Part shown: positions 1-5,514 of the stretch, piece after piece
Layout of the letters: the number at the start of each line of letters is the position of its first letter
Position numbering within the stretch: position 1 is the first letter of the stretch
Assembly: GCA_033850885.1 (NCBI GenBank)
Contig: JAWWPG010000011.1
Span: forward strand, 1-28,668
Direction of reading: 5' to 3'
DNA length: 28,668 bases
DNA from: JAWWPG01 sp033850885
Lineage (GTDB): Bacteria; Actinomycetota; Actinomycetes; Propionibacteriales; Nocardioidaceae
Position numbers and translations under genes: made by a program
The notes under the pieces: generated by a model
What the model was told of the DNA's origin: nothing
The model's database searches: none
What the model saw: the letters and a program-made list of their open reading frames with translations, nothing else

Positions 1-1
1 G

Positions 2-919
2 CTCGGCCGCGGCCGAGCGCCCGACCATGTGCTCCTGTCGGGGCCACCGGGTCTCGGAAAGACGACGATGGCGATGATCATCGCCCACGAGATGAGCACC
101 CCGCTGCGGGTGACGAGCGGGCCGGCCATCCAGCATGCCGGCGACCTGGCGGCGATCCTGTCCGGGCTCAACGAGGGTGACGTGCTGTTCCTCGACGAGA
201 TCCACCGGATGTCCCGCCCGGCGGAGGAGATGCTCTACCTCGCGATGGAGGACTTCCGCGTCGACGTGATCGTCGGCAAGGGCCCGGGAGCCACCGCGAT
301 CCCGCTCGAGATCCCGCCGTTCACGCTGGTCGGCGCCACCACCCGGGCGGGGCTGCTGCCGGGACCGCTGCGGGACCGGTTCGGGTTCACGGCCCACCTG
401 GAGTTCTACGAGCCCGCCGACCTGCAGCGCATCGTCGTCCGCTCCGCGAGCCTGTTGAAGGTGTCGATCCATGACGACGCGGCCGCCGAGATCGCCGGCA
501 GGTCCCGGGGCACCCCCCGGATCGCCAACCGGCTGCTGCGCCGGGTGCGTGACTATGCGCAGGTGCGTGCCGACGGCCTCGTCACGCGGCCGCTGGCGCG
601 TGACGCGCTGGCGCTCTTCGAGGTGGACGAGCAGGGGCTGGACCGGCTCGACCTCGCGGTCCTCGGCGCGCTCTGCCGCCGGTTCGGCGGCGGACCGGTC
701 GGTTTGGGCACGCTGGCGGTGGCCGTAGGAGAGGAACGGGAGACCGTCGAGGAGGTGGCCGAGCCGTTCCTCGTGCGGTCCGGCTACCTGGCCCGGACTC
801 CTCGTGGGCGGGTCGCGACTCCCGCTGCATGGGGACACCTCGGACTCGGCGTGCCGCCGGGCGCAGCGTTCCCCGACCAGGTCTCGCTCTTCGACGACGA
901 GCTGCTTCCCGACGAGTAG
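2..919 (+). CDS. ruvB: Holliday junction branch-migration ATPase RuvB (5' end outside window)
   Basis: RuvB is the hexameric AAA+ motor that drives branch migration of Holliday junctions with RuvA. The reading frame is open from the first bases of the window, so the N-terminal part (roughly 50-60 residues by comparison with the usual ~340-350 aa) lies upstream. Visible motifs in order are Walker A GPPGLGKTT, Walker B LFLDEIHR, sensor 1 (LVGATTRAG), the arginine finger in PLRDRFG, and a C-terminal winged helix (GGGPVGLGTLAVAVGEE) that contacts DNA. The ATG at 29 is internal, because conserved residues (GRGRAPDHVLLSG) precede Walker A in the same frame. The protein ends at TAG 917-919. Its place upstream of yajC-secD-secF is the usual actinobacterial order. 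Identity is near certain; only the 5' truncation limits the annotation. Confidence 0.96.
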   Translation, partial: LGRGRAPDHVLLSGPPGLGKTTMAMIIAHEMSTPLRVTSGPAIQHAGDLAAILSGLNEGDVLFLDEIHRMSRPAEEMLYLAMEDFRVDVIVGKGPGATAIPLEIPPFTLVGATTRAGLLPGPLRDRFGFTAHLEFYEPADLQRIVVRSASLLKVSIHDDAAAEIAGRSRGTPRIANRLLRRVRDYAQVRADGLVTRPLARDALALFEVDEQGLDRLDLAVLGALCRRFGGGPVGLGTLAVAVGEERETVEEVAEPFLVRSGYLARTPRGRVATPAAWGHLGLGVPPGAAFPDQVSLFDDELLPDE

Positions 920-961
920 CCCGACAGACGCCCGGCCGCCGCGGCGGTGACCTCGTCTTTG

Positions 962-990
962 CTTGGGTGCCGCCCCGCTACCGTTACACT
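962..990 (+). promoter_or_regulatory. Candidate promoter of the yajC-secDF-apt operon
   Basis: A TACACT hexamer at 985-990 matches the TANNNT form of an actinobacterial -10 box. A weak -35 candidate (CTTGGG, 962-967) lies 17 bp upstream. A start site near 997 would give a leader of about 55 nt before the yajC GTG. The -35 match is poor, so this is a prediction only. Confidence 0.35.
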
Positions 991-1000
991 CGCTCTTTGG

Positions 1001-1015
1001 CCGTCTTTGAGACGG
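1001..1015 (+). other. Small hairpin in the yajC leader
   Basis: CCGTC-TTTGA-GACGG forms a perfect 5-bp stem with a 5-nt loop between the candidate -10 box and the yajC ribosome binding site. It would lie at the very 5' end of the transcript if the promoter call is right. It has no U-tract, so it is not a standard terminator. It could stabilise the 5' end, or it could be chance in GC-rich DNA. Confidence 0.3.
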
Positions 1016-1051
1016 CTGTCCCGTCGTGTCGTGGGTCGGAGGAGTTCTCGG

Positions 1052-1423
1052 GTGAGTGTGGCGACAGTCCTGCCGCTGGTGCTGATAGTGCTGGTGGGCT
1101 ACCTCCTCATCGTGAGACCAACCAGGAAACGGTCTCAGGCGGCGCAGCGTCTCCAGTCGTCGCTGGCCCCGGGTGACCAGGTCATGCTGACGAGCGGCAT
1201 CTTCGCGAGGCTGGTCGACCTGGAGCACGAGACCGCGCATGTGGAGCTCGCGCCGGGTGTCGTCGTACGCGTGCACCGCCGCGCCGTGGGCCAGATCATC
1301 GTGGACCCTACCGGCGACCTCGCCAAGGACGCGACCGGCGCCGAGGACCCTGAGGATGCCGGCGAGGACGTATCCCATAGGGCCGGTGAGACCCCTGGTG
1401 ACGACAGCCGGGGAGTGAGCTGA
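1052..1423 (+). CDS. yajC: Preprotein translocase subunit YajC
   Basis: YajC is the small single-span membrane subunit that associates with SecD and SecF and supports SecYEG-dependent export. The 123-aa product has one N-terminal membrane helix (about residues 4-21), the typical basic stretch just after it (RPTRKRSQ), and a compact cytoplasmic domain (LAPGDQVMLTSGIFARLVDLE, with later VVVRVHRRAVGQII) ending near residue 85. An acidic low-complexity tail follows. I place the start at GTG 1052 because GGAGGAG (1038-1044) lies 7 nt upstream and the membrane helix then begins at once. An in-frame start at 947 would add 35 basic residues unlike the family. secD begins 1 bp after the stop codon, so the genes are almost certainly co-translated. 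Confidence 0.93.
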   Translation: MSVATVLPLVLIVLVGYLLIVRPTRKRSQAAQRLQSSLAPGDQVMLTSGIFARLVDLEHETAHVELAPGVVVRVHRRAVGQIIVDPTGDLAKDATGAEDPEDAGEDVSHRAGETPGDDSRGVS

Positions 1424-1424
1424 C

Positions 1425-3326
1425 GTGGCGACGAAGGCGTCCCGGCCGACGCGAACCCTTCTTGTCTTCGCGATCGTGATCGGCCTCATGTACGTCGCGG
1501 TTGCCGCCTTGGGCAGCTGGAAGCCCAAGCTCGGCCTCGACCTGCAGGGCGGGACCCGCATCACGCTGCAGGCGCAGGCGGTGGGCGGCAGCGTGACGAG
1601 CGACAAGCTCAGCCAGGCCGTCGACATCATCACCCAGCGGGTCAACGGCGCCGGTGTCGCCAACGCCGAGGTGACGACGCAGGGCAGCGACATCGTGACC
1701 GTCGCCATCCCCGGCAAGGTCTCGAACTCGCTGGCCAACACGATCGGTGAGACCGCGCAGCTGCGCTTCCGGGTGGTGGCGCAGGTCTATCCGCCGAACT
1801 CCCCGACCGCCCCTCCGACGACACCGACGCCGACGACGCCGTCCGGGACCACCCCGACGACGCCGTCCGGCACCACTCCGACGAGCCCGACCACAACGAC
1901 GACGAGCCCGGGCCAGGGCTCCCCCACGACGAGTGGTGCGAGCCTGCGACCCCCGACCTCCCCGAACAAGAACCGCCCGGCACCCCGGTTCGGGACCTCC
2001 GCGAAGCCGAAGAACCCCGGCGCCAGCACCGCGAGCCCCCTCTCGACGTCGTCCGCGGCCACGACGACAGCCCCGACCACGCCGACAACCCCGACCACGA
2101 CGACTCCCGCGACGCCGGCCCCCACGACGCCGAGCGGGCCGGGCTACACGATCGCCCCGCCGACGGCTCTGCAGCCCCCGAACCTGCTGAACATCCCGGA
2201 TCCCTGGGCCTGGGTCAAGACCCCCCCTCAGGACTGGCTGGCGAAGACAGCGACGTACCAGTGCCCGAGCCCCGGCCATGCGGCGGCCAAGCAGCTCGAC
2301 GTCCCCAGCCAGCCGTTGATCGCGTGTGACACCTCCGGCAACCGCTACCTCCTCGGCCCCGCTGTCGTCGAGGGAACCGACGTCACGAACGCGTCGGCGG
2401 GCATCCCGCAGGGCCAGATCGCGGAGGCAGTGACGCTGTCGTTCAACGGGTCGGGCAGCCAGGACTTCTTCAACGCGACGACGAAGACCGCGGTCAGCAA
2501 CACGTCGAGCCCGAACGCCGGCGAGCAGATGGCGATCGTCCTGGACGGCCAGGTGCTCTCGGCCCCCACCAACCAGCAGCCCATCCCCGGTGGCCAGGCG
2601 ATCATCACCGGCAGTCAGTCGGCGCCGTTCACCTCGAGCTCGGCGTCGAGCCTGGCGAACGCGCTCAAGTACGGCGCCCTGCCGCTCACCTTCGTGCTGC
2701 AGAACACCCAGACCGAGGGCCCCGAGCTCGCCAGCGGGCAGCTCCACGCGGGGATCGTCGCCGGGATCGCGGGGCTCATCCTCGTCGTCATCTACTGCAT
2801 GCTGTACTACCGCGGGTTGTCGTTCGTGGTCGTGTCCTCGCTGGTGATCGCCGGGCTGATCACCTACGCCTGCGTGCTGCTGCTCGGACACTCGTACGGC
2901 TTCACCTTGACGCTCCCCGAGATCGCCGGACTGATCGTGGCCGTCGGGATCACCGCCGACTCGTTCATCGTCTACTTCGAGCGACTCCGCGACGAGGTGC
3001 GCGATGGGAAGACGCTGCGAACGTCGGTGGAGACCGGCTGGGTCCGGGCCAGGATGACGATCGTGGCCGCCGACTCCGTGTCGATCCTGGCGGCGCTGGT
3101 GCTGTTCATCTTCGCGATCGGCGACGTCAAGGGCTTCGCGTTCGCGCTGGGGCTGACGACGCTGATCGACATCTTCGTCGTCTTCTTCTTCACCAAGCCC
3201 GTGGTGACGCTGCTCGCCCGTACGAAGTTCTTCGGCCAGGGCCACAAGTGGTCGGGCCTCGACCGCCAGCACCTCGGGATGCCGCCGCTCAAGCTCAAGC
3301 CCCGGACCGCGCGAGGGGAGGTCTGA
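1425..3326 (+). CDS. secD: Protein translocase subunit SecD
   Basis: SecD uses the proton motive force with SecF to help pull preproteins through SecYEG on the outer face of the membrane. The 633-aa protein starts at GTG 1425, with GGGGAG 9-10 nt upstream overlapping the end of yajC. An N-terminal helix (about 11-30) is followed by the conserved LGLDLQGGTRITLQ motif and the first half of the extracytoplasmic domain. The C-terminal half carries five membrane helices (about 442-462, 466-488, 495-515, 545-565 and 570-597) with the conserved VGITADSFIVYFERLRDE segment. Residues about 124-240 are an unusual insert of Thr, Pro and Ser, predicted to be disordered, which splits the extracytoplasmic domain. 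Such inserts vary in length among actinobacterial SecD proteins. The stop codon overlaps the secF ATG (TGATG). Confidence 0.96.
   Translation: MATKASRPTRTLLVFAIVIGLMYVAVAALGSWKPKLGLDLQGGTRITLQAQAVGGSVTSDKLSQAVDIITQRVNGAGVANAEVTTQGSDIVTVAIPGKVSNSLANTIGETAQLRFRVVAQVYPPNSPTAPPTTPTPTTPSGTTPTTPSGTTPTSPTTTTTSPGQGSPTTSGASLRPPTSPNKNRPAPRFGTSAKPKNPGASTASPLSTSSAATTTAPTTPTTPTTTTPATPAPTTPSGPGYTIAPPTALQPPNLLNIPDPWAWVKTPPQDWLAKTATYQCPSPGHAAAKQLDVPSQPLIACDTSGNRYLLGPAVVEGTDVTNASAGIPQGQIAEAVTLSFNGSGSQDFFNATTKTAVSNTSSPNAGEQMAIVLDGQVLSAPTNQQPIPGGQAIITGSQSAPFTSSSASSLANALKYGALPLTFVLQNTQTEGPELASGQLHAGIVAGIAGLILVVIYCMLYYRGLSFVVVSSLVIAGLITYACVLLLGHSYGFTLTLPEIAGLIVAVGITADSFIVYFERLRDEVRDGKTLRTSVETGWVRARMTIVAADSVSILAALVLFIFAIGDVKGFAFALGLTTLIDIFVVFFFTKPVVTLLARTKFFGQGHKWSGLDRQHLGMPPLKLKPRTARGEV
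1833..1880 (+). repeat. 24-bp tandem duplication inside secD
   Basis: Two adjacent 24-bp copies (1833-1856 and 1857-1880), differing at two positions, encode two copies of the octapeptide TTPSGTTP in the SecD Thr/Pro-rich insert. It looks like slippage growth of a disordered linker and keeps the frame. Confidence 0.85.
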
Positions 3327-4558
3327 TGTCGAAGCTCGGACAGATCGGGACCCGCCTGTACCAGGGGAAGATCTCGATCGACTTCGTCGGGCGGTGGCGT
3401 CGCTGGTTCGCGATCTCCGGCGTGATCCTGGTGCTCGCCGTCGGCGGGCTGGCGTTCCGTGGGCTGAACTACGGCATCGAGTTCAAGGGCGGCGTCGAGT
3501 ACAACGCCCAGTTCCCCAGCGGTACGGACCTGTCGGCGCTGGTGAAGCCGATCACGGACGCCGTCGTCGCGACGAACCTCCAACCGGCGAACTCCCCGAT
3601 CGTCGTCGTCTCCGGTGACAAGGCGATTCGCATCGACGTCAAGCCGCTCGTGACGGGCCAGAGCCAGAAGGTTCGACAGGCCATCGAGAAGTCCTCGGGA
3701 GCCACCGAGATCAACCAGACGGTCATCGGGCCGACGTGGGGCCAGTCGATCGCCAAGAAGGCGATCACCGGCCTGGTCGTGTTCGTGGTCCTGGTGGTGC
3801 TCTTCATCTGGGCGTACTTCCGGGAATGGCGGATGTCGGTCGCCGCGATGGTGGCGCTGGCCCACGACCTCGTCATCACGGTCGGGGTCTACGCCCTGAC
3901 CGGGTTCGAGGTGACACCCGCCACGGTGACCGGTCTGCTCACCATCCTCGGGTACTCGCTGTACGACACGGTGGTGGTCTTCGACAAGGTGCGGGAGAAC
4001 ACGCGGGGTATCGCGACCTCCACGCGCCGTACCTATGCCGACGCCGCGAACCTCGCCGTCAACCAGACCCTGGTGCGGTCCATCAACACCTCGCTCGCGG
4101 CGCTGCTGCCGGTCGGCGCCATCCTGTACGTCGGCACGTTCCAGCTCGGCTCGGGGCCGCTCAAGGACCTGGCGCTGGCGCTGTTCGTCGGGATGGCCTC
4201 GGGTGCCTACTCCTCGATCTTCATCGCGACGCCACTGCTGGCCCAGCTCAAGATGCGCGAGCCGGCGATGGTGTCGCAGGCGAGGCGGGTGGCCAGCAGA
4301 CGTGCCCAGCAGGCGAAGGCACCGGTGGGCGAGCCCGTGCCGGTGACGGCGGGTACCGGCGGCCCGGCGACGGACTCCCCGGAGGGGACTACAGCTGCCG
4401 ACGACGGCGACGAGGAGGAGGTTGTCCCGGCGGCAGCCGTGACTCGTCGGCCGCCTCGGGTCCGTTCGACGCCGGCGGCCCCGCGGCCGATGAGCAGTAC
4501 GGCGGCCAAGCGGGCGCAGCCCCAGCGGCAGGCCCGCAGCAAACGCGGCAAGCGCTGA
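3326..4558 (+). CDS. secF: Protein translocase subunit SecF
   Basis: SecF is the partner of SecD in the proton-driven export accessory complex. The ATG at 3326 overlaps the secD stop codon by one base, and GAGGGGAGG (3313-3321) is a strong ribosome binding site. The 410-aa product has a first membrane helix at about 26-46, the family motif GIEFKGGVEYN (50-60), an extracytoplasmic domain, and five helices between about 145 and 307. These include the conserved LGYSLYDTVVVFDKVREN motif (208-225), which contains acidic residues linked to proton use in this family. From about residue 315 there is a ~95-residue tail, first mixed and acidic and then rich in Arg, Lys, Ala and Pro. It should be cytoplasmic and is not part of the core fold. 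The stop overlaps the apt start. Confidence 0.95.
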   Translation: MSKLGQIGTRLYQGKISIDFVGRWRRWFAISGVILVLAVGGLAFRGLNYGIEFKGGVEYNAQFPSGTDLSALVKPITDAVVATNLQPANSPIVVVSGDKAIRIDVKPLVTGQSQKVRQAIEKSSGATEINQTVIGPTWGQSIAKKAITGLVVFVVLVVLFIWAYFREWRMSVAAMVALAHDLVITVGVYALTGFEVTPATVTGLLTILGYSLYDTVVVFDKVRENTRGIATSTRRTYADAANLAVNQTLVRSINTSLAALLPVGAILYVGTFQLGSGPLKDLALALFVGMASGAYSSIFIATPLLAQLKMREPAMVSQARRVASRRAQQAKAPVGEPVPVTAGTGGPATDSPEGTTAADDGDEEEVVPAAAVTRRPPRVRSTPAAPRPMSSTAAKRAQPQRQARSKRGKR

Positions 4559-5112
4559 TGGCACCGGAGGGGCCGGCCCGGCAGCAGCCCGGCTGGACCT
4601 CCCTGATCCGCGACGTCCCCGACTTCCCGCTGCCGGGGGTGATGTTCAAGGACATCTCACCCCTGCTCGCCGACCACGAGGCGTTCGTCGGCGTGGTCGA
4701 GTCGCTCGCCGCCGCGGGGCGTGACGAAGCCGGGCGCGGTGTGGTCACGAAGGTCGCCGGGATCGAGTCCCGCGGCTTCATCTTCGGCGCACCCGTGGCC
4801 ATCTCGCTCGGAGTCGGCTTCGTCCCGGTGCGCAAGGTCGGCAAGCTGCCCGGACCGATCTTCAGCCAGACCTACGCTCTCGAGTACGGCGACGCCACCC
4901 TCGAGGTGGGCCAGGACGCCTTCGGTCCCGGGGACCGGGTGCTCGTCATCGACGACGTACTCGCGACCGGGGGGACAATCCAGGCCACCGCGGAGCTCGT
5001 GGCCAGGTGCGGGGCGAAGGTCGAGGCGGTGGCCGTCCTCATCGAGCTGGCCTTCCTGCATGGTCGGGAGCGCCTTGCCGGTCTGCCGTTGCTGGCCCTG
5101 ACCACCGTCTGA
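4558..5112 (+). CDS. apt: Adenine phosphoribosyltransferase
   Basis: Apt makes AMP from adenine and PRPP in purine salvage, in the cytosol. The 184-aa length fits the family. The type I PRTase PRPP-binding loop is VLVIDDVLATGGT (128-140), with Asp132 and Asp133. Upstream are the family motifs DFPLPGVMFKDISPLL (22-37), GIESRGFIFGAP (68-79) and VRKVGKLPGP (91-100). The ATG lies in a TGATG overlap with secF and has no separate strong ribosome binding site, so translation probably depends on coupling. In Mycobacterium I recall a family 5 binding lipoprotein gene between secF and apt; none is present here. apt next to rel is a conserved actinobacterial pairing. A 402-bp repeat-rich gap follows. 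Confidence 0.96.
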   Translation: MAPEGPARQQPGWTSLIRDVPDFPLPGVMFKDISPLLADHEAFVGVVESLAAAGRDEAGRGVVTKVAGIESRGFIFGAPVAISLGVGFVPVRKVGKLPGPIFSQTYALEYGDATLEVGQDAFGPGDRVLVIDDVLATGGTIQATAELVARCGAKVEAVAVLIELAFLHGRERLAGLPLLALTTV

Positions 5113-5120
5113 ACGCGCGC

Positions 5121-5213
5121 CCTGCCCCTGCCCCTGCCCCTGCCCCTGCCCCTGCCCCTGCCCCTGCCCCTGCCCCTGCCCCTGCCCCTTCCCCTGCCCC
5201 TTCCCCTGCCCCT
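5121..5213 (+). repeat. CCCCTG hexamer microsatellite (G-rich on minus strand)
   Basis: Fourteen uninterrupted 6-bp units run from 5125 to 5208, twelve CCCCTG and two CCCCTT, with partial units at both ends. The tract starts 8 bp after the apt stop codon. The minus strand carries GGGG runs every 6 bases, an arrangement that favours G-quadruplexes; the plus strand could form an i-motif. Copy number is probably unstable through slippage. No gene is supported here: the Pro-Ala frames are products of the repeat. Confidence 0.95.
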
Positions 5214-5219
5214 AGTCGC

Positions 5220-5305
5220 GTTTGCCTGGCATGCCAGTCAGCTGCACCGTTTGCCACCCAGGCCTGCCTGGCAAACGGTGCGTTCACCTGGCATGCCAGG
5301 CAAAC
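5220..5305. repeat. Nested long inverted repeat between apt and rel
   Basis: Outer arms of 18 bp are exact inverse copies: GTTTGCCTGGCATGCCAG (5220-5237) and its reverse complement (5288-5305). Inside them, 12-bp arms GCACCGTTTGCC (5244-5255) and GGCAAACGGTGC (5270-5281) are also exact inverse copies, separated by 14 nt. A 6-by-6 internal loop joins the two stems. Each outer arm also contains the 12-bp palindrome CTGGCATGCCAG. The transcript could fold into one 86-nt hairpin, or the DNA could extrude a cruciform. There is no U-run, so a plain intrinsic terminator is unlikely. It resembles a REP-type intergenic palindrome. Confidence 0.93.
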
Positions 5306-5386
5306 CGGCGGTGGCAGGCAAACCGGCGGTGGCAGGCAAACCGGCGGAGGCAGGCAAACCCGCGGAGGCAGGCAAACCCGCCGAGT
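5297..5386 (+). repeat. Five-copy 18-bp tandem repeat upstream of rel
   Basis: Five head-to-tail 18-bp units with consensus CAGGCAAACCGGCGGTGG lie at 5297-5314, 5315-5332, 5333-5350, 5351-5368 and 5369-5386, drifting towards the 3' end. The first unit overlaps the right arm of the inverted repeat, and the shared core GGCAAAC links the two structures. There are six direct cores (starting at 5270, 5299, 5317, 5335, 5353 and 5371) and two inverted ones (5220 and 5249). There are no spacers, so it is not a CRISPR array. It could be an iteron-like protein-binding array or a decaying expansion of the palindrome. Confidence 0.93.
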
Positions 5387-5414
5387 CGGGTGAGCCGAGG
5401 CGGGTGAGCCGAGG
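5387..5414 (+). repeat. 14-bp direct duplication upstream of rel
   Basis: CGGGTGAGCCGAGG occurs twice in tandem (5387-5400 and 5401-5414), directly after the 18-bp array. It is another sign of repeated slippage or duplication in this gap. Nothing recognisable lies in 5415-5470. Confidence 0.9.
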
Positions 5415-5476
5415 CGGCTGGGAGGGGTACGGCGGCGGAACCGCCCAGCGCAGGCGGACCGAACCGTCGCGATGCG

Positions 5477-5482
5477 TAAACT
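5477..5482 (+). promoter_or_regulatory. Candidate -10 box of rel
   Basis: TAAACT (5477-5482) fits the TANNNT -10 form and would start transcription about 25-30 nt before the rel GTG at 5515. No convincing -35 box is seen 16-19 bp upstream. The in-frame TAG at 5482-5484 lies within this site and caps how far rel can extend. Confidence 0.4.
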
Positions 5483-5514
5483 AGACATTGAAAGCGAAAC
5501 AAGCGGGAGTCAGC

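Noticed and set aside
936..947. CCGCCGCGGCGG palindrome after ruvB as a terminator
   Set aside because: Self-complementary with no room for a loop and no U-tract; likely chance in GC-rich DNA.
1308..3272. Long open frame on the minus strand opposite secD (654 codons)
   Set aside because: It mirrors the codon positions of secD in GC-rich DNA, has a composition of Arg/Asp/Gly/His shadows and no recognisable domain; secD is certain on the other strand.
2972..4564. Minus-strand open frame opposite secD/secF (530 codons)
   Set aside because: Shadow of secF; no domain, no ribosome binding site.
5297..5386. Possible CRISPR array
   Set aside because: Repeat units touch each other with no spacers and are only 18 bp long.
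5251..5484. Small plus-strand frame with GKPAVA peptide repeats
   Set aside because: The repeats are simply the translated 18-bp array, all frames through it are open, and there is no ribosome binding site or conserved domain.
5485..5514. Start of rel at TTG 5488
   Set aside because: No ribosome binding site fits it, whereas GGGAG lies 5 nt before GTG 5515; the first nine residues look non-conserved.
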